DNA of 64,000 nucleotides from JAXGPP01 sp040766885. Its GTDB lineage: Bacteria; Planctomycetota; Planctomycetia; Pirellulales; Thermoguttaceae. Under the pieces are notes generated by a model. The model was not told where the DNA came from, searched no databases, and worked only from the letters and a program-made list of their open reading frames with translations. Both the position numbers and the translations under genes were made by a program. Positions 35,592 to 43,370 of the stretch are shown one piece after another; the first letter of the stretch is position 1, and every line of letters starts with the position of its first letter. The stretch is taken from assembly GCA_040766885.1 (NCBI GenBank), contig JAXGPP010000027.1:28141-92140 (forward strand), written 5' to 3'.

Positions 35592-35987
35592 ATGGTGAAA
35601 GACACGACCGAAACGAAGAAGCTCTTGGTGGCGTATGAACCGTCGCAGCCGCATCCTGCCTCCGGCAATTTCGTAGTTCCGATCAGTGACAGCACCGGTC
35701 TATTCTTCCTCGGCCTCAAGAACACTAAGCGATATGAGCAGGGGCAAATGGTTTACGTTGGCAAGGCGATCACCGTCAATAAGGTATTCGCCAAGTTAGT
35801 TGACTCAGGTCGCACGATTGAGAGCGTAGAGTTTACTATGAAAGCACTGGAGGCGTATTTGAGGATGCTGCAAGATTACCGCATCGGCAACATTCTGCGC
35901 ATCGAGCCGACCGCTGAGCACGAGTGCGGCTTTCGACTGGTGAAGATTGCCGACCACGAACCGTTCGAGAAGACAAAGCTACCCTGA
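35592..35987 (+). CDS. Hypothetical protein, candidate orphan immunity protein
   Basis: The 131-residue acidic/neutral soluble protein begins MVKDTTETKKLLVAYEPSQP. It has no signal peptide or membrane segment. Codon use is less GC-biased than in the housekeeping genes, as in the other small genes up to 45.7 kb. It ends exactly where a toxin-like remnant begins (35987), the order seen in displaced cassettes. I do not recognise the family; immunity is inferred from context only. Confidence 0.5.
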   Translation: MVKDTTETKKLLVAYEPSQPHPASGNFVVPISDSTGLFFLGLKNTKRYEQGQMVYVGKAITVNKVFAKLVDSGRTIESVEFTMKALEAYLRMLQDYRIGNILRIEPTAEHECGFRLVKIADHEPFEKTKLP

Positions 35988-36150
35988 ACGTCGTTGGTCG
36001 TGGCGGCATTGCTGCAGACAGGGCACGCTACATCAACGCGAGTCCTGGCGGTGAGACTTGCGTTCGATGCTGTCGTGGCCGCTTCGCGGACTATTGACGC
36101 GAAGTATGGCAACAGCATTACTAACGGGACATTTACACCGCACCCATGAG
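35987..36150 (+). pseudogene. Remnant of a papain-like toxin domain, frameshifted
   Basis: From 35987 one frame reads NVVGRGGIAADRARYINASP and then GGETCVRC. Skipping one base after the second Cys codon continues as VVAASRTIDAKYGNSITNG. This resembles the catalytic segment of papain-fold (Tox-PL-like) polymorphic toxins, commonly written NPG..NCVNCVIATD. There is no start codon or upstream domain. It is a broken C-terminal fragment at best; the family assignment is from memory of the motif. Confidence 0.35.
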
Positions 36151-36742
36151 CAACTCAGACTACTACATTCACTTGCAGTCGAAGACGATGAGTCCTTGCT
36201 CTCTGATAAAGGAGGCTTACATTGAAGCAACGAACACGTGGCTATGTACAGCGTGCATCCGGCCGAAGCCAGAAGTGACGAGTGTCGACGTCCGTATCCA
36301 GGAAAGTGCGCCCGAAGGACCGCTGAACTTCGTTGGCGATTGCGGGCTTCCGTTGGTGCGCATGTCCGTCCTCTCTGCTCTTGGGGAGGAGAGGATAAAG
36401 CGAGACTTGTATTTGGGATGCGTCTTCGGACCCGATGGGTCTCGCCTGGACGATTGGGCGACTTTCCGAGGCAAGCGGCGGGTCATAATTCGCGGCAGTA
36501 AGCATGTATCATACCGGGTGTGTCCCGACTGTGGACGGGACGTCTACTTCGCTATGGGCACCCGTTATCTATACCCGCTGCCGTCGAGAGATGTGGAGAT
36601 CTTCGAGAGTCACTTGTTTGGCCTGGTCTTATCGGAGAGCGTTGCCGCCACAATGGGCATGGCCCAACTGGGGAAGGTCACTCGTGAACGACTGAAGGTG
36701 TTGTGCCAACCGCATGACGATTTGCCGCCGCTCTCCTTTTGA
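36146..36742 (+). CDS. Double-CxxC motif protein (SitI6-like immunity family)
   Basis: The 198-residue soluble protein has a first CxxC (CTAC) near residue 34 and a second, CPDCGR, near 126. This two-knuckle arrangement, with about 90 residues between and a C-terminal helix-rich end, is typical of the double-CXXCG family found as paralogues in Gemmata and Myxococcus. One Myxococcus member (SitI6) is an immunity protein. It lies directly before a displaced Hint-toxin cassette but need not be its partner. No linked toxin is intact upstream. Confidence 0.65.
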   Translation: MSNSDYYIHLQSKTMSPCSLIKEAYIEATNTWLCTACIRPKPEVTSVDVRIQESAPEGPLNFVGDCGLPLVRMSVLSALGEERIKRDLYLGCVFGPDGSRLDDWATFRGKRRVIIRGSKHVSYRVCPDCGRDVYFAMGTRYLYPLPSRDVEIFESHLFGLVLSESVAATMGMAQLGKVTRERLKVLCQPHDDLPPLSF

Positions 36743-37370
36743 GCGTCTTTCGACATGCAGCATCGAGCACCCCTTCTACGTGCAGGGGAAGGGCTGGGTG
36801 AAGGCCTGGCTGCTCTCGCCGGGCGACCTCTTGCGGACGGCCGACGGCCGCTGGCTGCCGGTGGAATCGATCGCCGACACGGGCGATGTCGCCACCGTGT
36901 ACAACTTCCGCGTCGCGGAGTACCATACCTATTATGTTGGCAGCCCCCACTGGGGCTTCGCCGTCTGGTCCCACAACTCCAACTGCGCCCGCGGGGCTGG
37001 GGTTCCGGGGGATGAGGCTCCAAGCACCTTGGAGGGAGTGCCGGACGCGGAACTGTCACGTCTAGTCGCGAGACTCAAAGGCCTGCTCGCGGGTGACCGT
37101 AAAGCTGTTGAATTAGTCGAGGCTTTTGGCTCGCGAGCGGGCAGTCGGTTCAAAGGGCGAGGCCCCATCTCCGAATCTGATTTAGACATCTACATGCGAG
37201 ATAGTCGTGGTACATTCGACGGAAGCCGTCATGCGGCTCACCTGCGTGCGCGTATCAAACAGATGATCAGCGATTTTACCGAGAAGACAGCAATAAGAGT
37301 GGATTTGAAGATCCACAGTGATGACCCGCTGCTACGCACCCTGATGGCCCCTCCGTTCATAAAACTATGA
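36714..37370 (+). CDS. Displaced polymorphic-toxin C-terminus: Hint fragment plus nucleotidyltransferase-like toxin
   Basis: Homology to a Hint autoprocessing domain starts abruptly near 36757 (IEHPFYVQGKGW) and runs to WSHNSNC at about residue 91, the usual end of a Hint domain. The remaining 125 residues contain VEAFGSRAGSRFKGRG, SDLDIYMRD and IRVDLKIHSD, the G-S and D-x-D pattern plus third Asp of a Pol-beta-type nucleotidyltransferase. There is no secretion or repeat region upstream, so it is a 5'-truncated cassette. An ATG at 36714 could initiate translation. The next gene overlaps by ATGA and is the likely immunity gene. Confidence 0.7.
   Translation: MTICRRSPFERLSTCSIEHPFYVQGKGWVKAWLLSPGDLLRTADGRWLPVESIADTGDVATVYNFRVAEYHTYYVGSPHWGFAVWSHNSNCARGAGVPGDEAPSTLEGVPDAELSRLVARLKGLLAGDRKAVELVEAFGSRAGSRFKGRGPISESDLDIYMRDSRGTFDGSRHAAHLRARIKQMISDFTEKTAIRVDLKIHSDDPLLRTLMAPPFIKL
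36851..37026 (+). repeat. Hint 3'-end direct repeat, copy 1
   Basis: 176 bases that recur at 42389-42564 with about 11 differences in my hand alignment. It covers the last part of the Hint coding sequence and stops just after the WSHNSNC codons, where the toxins diverge. Confidence 0.9.
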
Positions 37371-37720
37371 AGTTGAGCGAACTACACAACATACACCTGC
37401 AACTTGACGGCGTTGAATGTGAGCCATCTCTCGCATCCACGATGTTTCAGACTGCTCCTTTCCCAGGCGGGCATTCGTATTCACTACGAATTAAGGTTCC
37501 GCCGGAGTTGTTCGCATTCGTAGCACCGGGGGTGTATGACCCACCGACGATCGACATTGCCTCCGAGTGTCTATCGAGGGTGACGAGGTTCCTTCGATCT
37601 CAAGCGCTTTTGCCACCCAGGTTCTACCTCAATTCAGTCGAGAAGCTGATCGTTTCGGACGATTACACTTTGCACCTTTCAGGAGTATGCTCGCCACATA
37701 TCGATTCTTCGAAAGGGTGA
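37367..37720 (+). CDS. Candidate immunity protein for the nucleotidyltransferase-like toxin
   Basis: The 117-residue protein starts at an ATG overlapping the toxin stop (ATGA), the usual coupling of toxin-immunity pairs. It is soluble, without Cys knuckles, and contains SLRIKVPPELFAFVAPGVYD. I do not recognise the family. Function is inferred from position only. Confidence 0.55.
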   Translation: MKLSELHNIHLQLDGVECEPSLASTMFQTAPFPGGHSYSLRIKVPPELFAFVAPGVYDPPTIDIASECLSRVTRFLRSQALLPPRFYLNSVEKLIVSDDYTLHLSGVCSPHIDSSKG

Positions 37721-37799
37721 CATGAAGACAAGTCGTGATTAGGAATCCGTCAGGCACGAACAACATAGACCTGACACGACTGAGCCGCATGGGACTGTT

Positions 37800-38162
37800 A
37801 TGGCCAGCGCATGTGACGAATGCTTGAACGCCAGAAGCGCTGGGAGGTCGCCCGTAGAAGCTACCTCGCTGCTACGTGATAAGGGACTAACGATCACGGA
37901 GGCGATCACGGTCATCATGAAGGTGTATGACTTGCCTGTGGGAGAAGCCTTTGCCTCTCAACTGGATTTTCGACCTCTCTTCAGGGGGCAAACTGCTAAT
38001 CACAACACCTTGATTGTCGAATCTGGAAACGCATATGGCTTCTCAAGCGAGTGGACGGGTTTCGTTGCTCACGCTCCTATCGGAGATTCGCGCGCATTGC
38101 GAAGCGAACAACCTCGCTTCCCTCGAAGTAGTCCACCATCAGTTCAACGACGCCGTTCGTAA
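37800..38162 (+). CDS. Small protein with L7/L12 C-terminal-like segment, probably degraded
   Basis: The first 55 residues look natural: MASACDECLNARSAGRSPVE, then GLTITEAITVIMKVYDLPVG, similar to the helix-turn segment of ribosomal L7/L12 C-terminal domains found in small orphan proteins. After about residue 75 the translation becomes Ser/Pro/Arg-rich and overlaps the next gene in another frame, suggesting a lost stop or frameshift. It may be an orphan immunity gene. Confidence in the 3' end is low. Confidence 0.35.
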   Translation: MASACDECLNARSAGRSPVEATSLLRDKGLTITEAITVIMKVYDLPVGEAFASQLDFRPLFRGQTANHNTLIVESGNAYGFSSEWTGFVAHAPIGDSRALRSEQPRFPRSSPPSVQRRRS

Positions 38163-38335
38163 TTGTACAAGACCGACGCAGGCATCAAACCCGTCATTTG
38201 CCTTCTTCGCCGACTGGATCGCCAGAAGGGCCGGCTTGGCGGAATGCAATGATGGAAGATGGGAACGCCTCTCCTTGGATTGCTGGCGATTGCTTAAAGA
38301 AATCCAGCCCAATGATCGTGAAGCGTTCTCTTTGT

Positions 38336-38343
38336 TCTGGCGG
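38336..38343 (+). repeat. Target-site duplication of the IS66 element, left copy
   Basis: TCTGGCGG at 38336-38343 is repeated at 39973-39980, directly outside the two ends of the element. Eight bases is the usual duplication length for IS66. Confidence 0.88.
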
Positions 38344-39972
38344 GTCGCCGTTCACGGTTTTCTATGCCTTGGTCGTCAAAAAGTGATCTTGGTGAAATCT
38401 CCGGAGATCGGTTATCACGGAGGCCATGGCAAGACTGTACACGGAAGTCGAAGTCCGGCGCTTGATTGAGGAAGCGATTGCACCGCTGCTCGAGAGGATC
38501 GCGCAGCTGGAAGCTCAGTTGGCGGCGGCGAAGAAGGACTCGTCGACCTCGTCGAAACCACCCTCGAGTGATATCGTGAAACCGCCGCGACCGGATGCGA
38601 AGAGCCGTGGCGGTCGAAAGAGAAAACGGCGACCCGGTGGACAGAAAGGACATCCGCGACACGAGCGACCACCCTTTCCGCCTGAGCAAGTGGATAAGAT
38701 TTGGTCTTACGAGTGGGATGCCGCTTCGTTGTCGGCGGAGTGGGTGCCGTTGGACGAATATCAGACGATCCAGCAAGTGGAGTTGCTGCCGAAGCTGTTC
38801 GAAGTGACGGAGCATCGGGCACGCCTGTATCGGCACTGCCTGACAGGACAGGTGGCGGCGGCGCCTCTGCCGCAGGCCGTCCGACAGGGAGGCTTGATCG
38901 GTCCACGTCTGTCGGCTTTGATCGCCTACCAGAAAGGCGCCTGCCACATGACCTACCGGGTCATCCAGACGTTCCTGCGCGATGTGTGCCAGTTGGACTT
39001 CTCCACGGGCCAACTGGTCAAGATTGTCGGCAAAGCGAGCGCAGCTTTGCTGTCCAGCTATGAACAACTGCAAACCTTGCTGCCCACATGCACGATGGTC
39101 AACATCGATGAGACGGGACATCCGGAGAACGGCCAGAAGTTCTGGACGTGGGGATTCCATGCGCCCGGCCCGGACAGATTCACGTTGTTTCATATCGACG
39201 CGGCGCGGAGCTCGGACGTGCTCAAGGAATTCCTGGGGGAGACGTTTTCCGGCGTGGTCGGCTGCGACTATCACAGCGCCTACCGCAAGTTCTTGGATGA
39301 CGTCGGGGCCAACATGCAGTTCTGTTGGGCGCACCTGATCCGCGACGTGAAATTCCTGACCACACTGCTGGATCGCGCCACGCGCGGCTATGGCGAGCGG
39401 TTGCTGGCGGCGATTAAACGGCTCTTTCGTGTGTGGCACCAACGGGACATCCTGCGATCGGATCGCTGGAAACAGTCGGCAGACCGTGCTCAACGCGACG
39501 TGCTCAAGGTGGCCAAGCGTCCGCCCAGCCGCCGCGAAGCCCAGAACATCGCCAAGCGCTTTTGCAAGCACGGCACCCACTATTTTCGCTTTCTGAACAC
39601 GCCAGGCGTTGAGCCCACAAACAACGCCATGGAACAACGGTTTCGCTTTGTCGTGATCGACCGCAAAATCACCCAGGGGACGCGCGGCGAAGCAGGACGC
39701 TCGTGGTGTGAGCGTATCTGGACGGTGCTTGCCACGTGTGCCCAACGGGGCCGCTCGGCATTCCTCTTCCTACAGGAAACGATGGACGCATTCCTCTCAG
39801 GACGCACACTTCCCACTCTGGCACTCAACTCCACGTAGCCGATGCCCAGTCGTCCCCAAGCCTCATCAGTATCCCCACAGGCTCCAACTGCCTTCTCCTC
39901 TTCTCACATTAGCATTCACAACAAGAACCTCGATGTGATGCTGCGCGCCCAACGAAAACCGTGAACGGCGAC
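38344..39972 (+). mobile_element. IS66-family insertion sequence (single-gene type)
   Basis: The 1629-bp element has perfect 19-bp terminal inverted repeats: GTCGCCGTTCACGGTTTTC on the left and its reverse complement at the right end (39954-39972). Flanking 8-bp duplications (TCTGGCGG) mark a clean insertion. It carries only a tnpC-type transposase and no tnpA/tnpB, as in the ISBst12-like subgroup. Intact ends and gene suggest recent movement. Confidence 0.9.
38426..39838 (+). CDS. IS66-family transposase (TnpC)
   Basis: The 470-residue product has an N-terminal coiled coil (VRRLIEEAIAPLLERIAQLE), a basic linker with PPSSD and GGRKRKRRPGGQKGHPRH, a Cys-poor zinc-finger-like region, and the DDE catalytic domain: MVNIDETGHPENG, GCDYHSAYRKF and EPTNNAMEQ. 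All three acidic positions are present. The ATG at 38426 follows GGAGG. The frame is intact, so the enzyme may be active. Confidence 0.93.
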   Translation: MARLYTEVEVRRLIEEAIAPLLERIAQLEAQLAAAKKDSSTSSKPPSSDIVKPPRPDAKSRGGRKRKRRPGGQKGHPRHERPPFPPEQVDKIWSYEWDAASLSAEWVPLDEYQTIQQVELLPKLFEVTEHRARLYRHCLTGQVAAAPLPQAVRQGGLIGPRLSALIAYQKGACHMTYRVIQTFLRDVCQLDFSTGQLVKIVGKASAALLSSYEQLQTLLPTCTMVNIDETGHPENGQKFWTWGFHAPGPDRFTLFHIDAARSSDVLKEFLGETFSGVVGCDYHSAYRKFLDDVGANMQFCWAHLIRDVKFLTTLLDRATRGYGERLLAAIKRLFRVWHQRDILRSDRWKQSADRAQRDVLKVAKRPPSRREAQNIAKRFCKHGTHYFRFLNTPGVEPTNNAMEQRFRFVVIDRKITQGTRGEAGRSWCERIWTVLATCAQRGRSAFLFLQETMDAFLSGRTLPTLALNST

Positions 39973-39980
39973 TCTGGCGG
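39973..39980 (+). repeat. Target-site duplication of the IS66 element, right copy
   Basis: Second copy of TCTGGCGG, abutting the right end of the element. The interrupted gene resumes at 39981. Confidence 0.88.
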
Positions 39981-40353
39981 TTGTTCGACGAATTCTGTGA
40001 ATTAGATGAACGGCTCGTTGCAGAAGTAAACTACGACATCGCATCGGCTGGCGATAAAAGGCCATTCCGATGTGAGCTACGCCAACTCTATCCAGAACCA
40101 GGAGTGTACTGTCGATGCTATTTTCATGACGAGGACGCGCTATTTAAGGAGCGGATCTCGACCTACGGTTTCTTCGAGTCATTGGACGCGGCAAAGTCGG
40201 TCGCGCTGGCTGAAGCGCATGTGGCCTTTGCAGACTGGAAACCGTGACGGCCGAGTGTTTCGGGAGCCGCCACCTGCCATGCGGGGCCTCCATCTGTTAT
40301 CTCTCGTGCTACCTACGCCCCGCCCTCTGCTCGATTCTGGTATACTGCAATCC

Positions 40354-40573
40354 ATGAGAAGAACTGTCCTGTGGCTGCTTGCCGCGTTGGCCGGGACCGC
40401 GCCGGCGTCAGCGGCCTTTCGTCACGAATTCGCGTCTGGGCGAAAGGTTCTTGAACACCAGAATCGAGCAGGTTCGCTGCCGGCTGGGAATGCTACTTCA
40501 ACGCGAATTCAGGCAGGCAGGAAAGATGATCTACGACTTCAATATTCCCGGTGGACCAATCATCCCATATTAA
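40354..40573 (+). pseudogene. Signal-peptide fragment followed by an out-of-frame tail
   Basis: From the ATG at 40354 the frame gives a good signal peptide (MRRTVLWLLAALAGTAPASA). The downstream sequence looks more protein-like in the next frame, ending QAGKMIYDFNIPGGPIIPY at 40573, so a frameshift near 40400 is likely. TATACT at 40341-40346 could be a -10 element, without a clear -35. It may be the remnant of a secreted toxin whose immunity gene is the next one. The evidence is thin. Confidence 0.25.
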
Positions 40574-40588
40574 TGAAGTGCGCCAGAG

Positions 40589-41290
40589 ATGGTGGTGTTC
40601 AGGATCACACGAGACGACCGTGTCTGGGGCCCGGCGCATCTCTATGCGGTCGAGGCGTCGCGACGGTGCGGGCTACCCGGAGTACATTGCCCGTCATGCG
40701 GAACATGGGCAGTCACGGGCGTGGCATATCCCACGATCGACTGGCTGCGGGTCGCTGCAGTACTTCCCGAACCGTTTCCGAGTCCCGTTCCACTCGATGA
40801 GTATCGGCAGTTGGCAGAACTCGTCGTCCGAGCGACTGGTCGCAATATCCGTCTCTACCCTGGCACGGAGTTTGGCCCTTTGCACGGCTCCGCCACTGGT
40901 GACGTGGGTGATTTTGCGTGGGTGAATCGCTGGACTCCGCTGATAAGCGAGAGTTCGCTGCGAAAAGTCCGATGTCGAGGAATTGCTATTCCGACAGTAT
41001 TAGCAGATCTAAGGTTGGAGGGAGTCGCCGAGCCTTTCTACGATATTGAAGCGGCGCCAACCGCACGAGTGCACCGTGACCAGAGGCCAGCGGCTTGCCC
41101 GATGTGTGGTCGAATCGAATCGATACCGGTCGATGACATCGTGCTTGAAAAGGAAAGCCTTGATCGAAATGCAAAGATTCAGCGCATTCTAGAGATGCCC
41201 ACTCTTCTGGTAGTGTCCGGGGATCTCGCCCAGGCTATGCTTGACATGCGTCTTCGTGACGTGCTCTTACACGAAGTCTCAGTGCGATGA
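40589..41290 (+). CDS. Double-CxxCG motif protein (SitI6-like immunity family)
   Basis: The 233-residue soluble protein has CPSCGTW near residue 36 and CPMCGRIES near 171. Between them lie a mixed region with LDEYRQLAELVVRATGRN and FAWVNRWTPLISESSLRK. The C-terminal block PTLLVVSGDLAQAMLDMRLR closely parallels the end of the 36146 protein (LVLSESVAATMGMAQLGK). It is a member of the double-CXXCG family and probably an orphan immunity gene; the upstream fragment at 40354 may be what is left of its toxin. Confidence 0.7.
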   Translation: MVVFRITRDDRVWGPAHLYAVEASRRCGLPGVHCPSCGTWAVTGVAYPTIDWLRVAAVLPEPFPSPVPLDEYRQLAELVVRATGRNIRLYPGTEFGPLHGSATGDVGDFAWVNRWTPLISESSLRKVRCRGIAIPTVLADLRLEGVAEPFYDIEAAPTARVHRDQRPAACPMCGRIESIPVDDIVLEKESLDRNAKIQRILEMPTLLVVSGDLAQAMLDMRLRDVLLHEVSVR

Positions 41291-41326
41291 ATTGATGGAG
41301 CGGGCTCGGCAACAGGGACTTTGAGC

Positions 41327-42100
41327 ATGGAAATACGAGAATCGATTCGCATTGAAGGAACGCCCTTTCCGAAACCGTTGCCGGTGCCGTTGGACGTGAT
41401 CCTCCGAACGTTTTCTCAGCATGGATTTCGCTTTGAGGACATGGGAAGCAACAGAACTACCATGTTCAGTGCTTTGTACGATCCTGGCAGGCTAAGCCAG
41501 ATCGAGAAGATCGTCGAAGCGGAGAGGTGGGAAGTCAGAGTCACTCAATCCGTGTGGCCTGTGTTTGATGACCAGGATTATGAGGAGGCCCCTCTTTGGA
41601 CTGTCAACTTCCCTGACCTCTGGGTCGATGAAATTGACTTCTCTTCGGCATGCGGTGAGTGCGGGCGAAAGCGAATCACGGTCGACACGCGCGTGCGGGT
41701 ATCGGAAGTGAGATCCGGAAAGCCCCTTCTCAGTGTCAACGGCCAATTCCAGATTGTTGCCGCTCGGGTCACATCCGCAATTGCTGGCACACTTTCCGGG
41801 GCATGCTTTCATCCGTTCGATGACCAGGGGAGGTATTTCTACCTGAACTCGGAGCGTGACCTGGGGCACTTAATCGTCAAGGAAGAAGTCATCGGCTATA
41901 CCGGCCATTGTTCCCAGTGCGGACGCCCTAAGTTCACAATGTTCTTTGGACCACTACGTTTTGCGAAATCGCTTTGGCAAGGCGACGATATTGTGCACGA
42001 GTCGTTCCACGACGGGTATTCGTTTACACCGGATGCATTCGGTCTTCTGCGAACCTTCGACCGAACTCTCAAGCGAAACGGCATAGCCTTGTTGGAATGA
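41327..42100 (+). CDS. Double-CxxCG motif protein, third copy
   Basis: The 257-residue soluble protein has CGECGRKR near residue 109 and CSQCGRPK near 202, with the spacing and surroundings of the family. Its C-terminal part SFTPDAFGLLRTFDRTLKRN replaces the helix seen in the other copies. The ATG at 41327 (AGGGAC upstream) is preferred over a TTG at 41321. It lies 36 bases after the previous family member. Immunity is inferred. Confidence 0.65.
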   Translation: MEIRESIRIEGTPFPKPLPVPLDVILRTFSQHGFRFEDMGSNRTTMFSALYDPGRLSQIEKIVEAERWEVRVTQSVWPVFDDQDYEEAPLWTVNFPDLWVDEIDFSSACGECGRKRITVDTRVRVSEVRSGKPLLSVNGQFQIVAARVTSAIAGTLSGACFHPFDDQGRYFYLNSERDLGHLIVKEEVIGYTGHCSQCGRPKFTMFFGPLRFAKSLWQGDDIVHESFHDGYSFTPDAFGLLRTFDRTLKRNGIALLE

Positions 42101-42388
42101 GTGCCGCTGGGCTACCGGGCGGAACATATCAACCCGTTCTTCCCTGCGGGGCGGGGCCACGTTTGTCACGGCAGGGTTAAGCACTCACCCGTTGCGTTCG
42201 GCCGTCTCACAGAAGATAATCCGCCAGGAGCTTGTCCTGGCAGCCCCCGCAAGCTTCGGACCGAGGAACGCACCGGGACTGCTGCAGCAACTTGGCGGAG
42301 AGGCGATCCTCCGCGGATGCGCTCCAAGTTGCAGGATGGGGAACATGAAGCCTTCAATAGCGGACGTCGACAGGCACTTTCGTGAGGG
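42101..42388 (+). other. Short gene-free stretch before the second Hint fragment
   Basis: About 290 bases of mixed composition. No family motif is found in any frame. The breakpoint into Hint homology is at 42389. Confidence 0.35.
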
Positions 42389-42564
42389 CTGGCTGCCGGT
42401 CGAATCGATTGCCGACACGGGCGGCGTCGCCACCGTGTACAACTTCCGCGTCGCGGAGTACCATACCTCTTATGTTGGCAGCCCCCACTGGGGCTTCGCC
42501 GTCTGGTCGCACAACTCCAACTGCGTCCGCGGGGCTGTGGTTCAGGGGGATGATGCACCAAGCA
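42389..42564 (+). repeat. Hint 3'-end direct repeat, copy 2
   Basis: Second copy of the 176-base segment at 36851-37026, with about 94% identity by hand alignment. It encodes the end of a Hint domain (GWLPVESIADTG to WSHNSNC). Confidence 0.9.
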
Positions 42565-42918
42565 GAGCGGCCGATCCATCGGCGGTGGTGAACGCGCTGA
42601 GCGGTTTTCGTTCCAGGCGATTCGTGGTGGATGGTGTGACGATCCTACTCGACAAGAGTGGAATGAAACATATTATGGAACGGCATAGCCGATGTATTGG
42701 GATGGTAGTGTCAAAGCCGCCCACTCTTTCTTTCCAGAGAACATGACGATCGAACAGATTGGATCGGCAATCGCGGAGGTCCTCAAACAGAATCGGCAAG
42801 CAGTCGCGAGGATTGGAACGAACGAAATCGGTTCTGTGCGAGGGATCGTCAATGGCGTCGAATATCAACTCGGAGTAAATCACGGAAGAATTTGTCAGTT
42901 CTATCTCGTGAATTGACA
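42389..42918 (+). pseudogene. Displaced Hint fragment plus frameshifted C-terminal toxin (possibly EndoU-like)
   Basis: After the Hint end, the frame reads ALSGFRSRRFVVDGVTILLD, then SGMKHIMERHS. A one-base deletion near 42686-42691 then moves the reading to the next frame: MYWDGSVKAAHSFFPENM, IGSAIAEVLKQNRQAVARIG and GVEYQLGVNHGRICQFYLVN. The joined product is a domain of about 115 residues that recalls EndoU-like polymorphic toxin C-termini (HIxxRH ... YWDGS ... LGxNxGRxxQFY). That assignment is from memory and uncertain. The frameshift and missing 5' part make it inactive as read. Confidence 0.6.
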
Positions 42919-42946
42919 AGCAGGATCGTTCTTTCCGCACAACTGC

Positions 42947-43370
42947 CGTTGATTATCTTGGAATTTCATGGGGCGGGTCCAGGCGGGACGGTGGCCGGCG
43001 GTGTGTGTGAGTGGGACGATGCGGGGCGCGGGGCGTAGCGCCGGGCAAGGGCGGAGGCAGGGCAACCGCCGGCCAGGTTCGGCAGCGGCGCCGCGCGTTG
43101 GGGGCATTCTTCATCCGGTCGTGCGACGCGGCAATGTCCGGCGCGCGGTCCGCATTCGAGTTCGCGATACTTAGGGCGAAGGCTCTCGACGTAAGTCGAG
43201 TCGGACTGGACTTACGTCGATGGTCCGTGTCGTAAGTGTTCACACCCTCGGCGGCGCGCCTTGACGTTGTGTCGAACGCGACATTTCCTTCCTGCGGCAC
43301 TTTGCCCGTCGCGGGGCGGCCGACACTGGCCGCCCCGCGCGGCCACACTCCGCCGGAAAGGGTTTTCACG
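42947..43370 (+). other. Left untranslated part of the IS1634-type element
   Basis: 424 bases between the left terminal repeat and the transposase ATG. It contains no supported gene. An inverted pair, CGACTTACG-like (near 43190-43215), might form a hairpin. Confidence 0.35.

Larger units (their letters stand above)
38035..40247 (+). pseudogene. Small gene split by the IS66 element
   Basis: The 5' part (38035-38343, from MASQASGRVSLLTLLSEI) runs to LFWR. The IS66 element and one copy of its 8-base target duplication follow. From 39981 the frame resumes as LFDEFCELDERLVAEVNYD and ends at 40247 (AFADWKP). Removing 38344-39980 joins the two parts in frame into one soluble protein of 191 residues. 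The family is unknown; size, composition and surroundings suggest an immunity or toxin-associated protein. As it stands the gene is inactivated. Confidence 0.8.
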
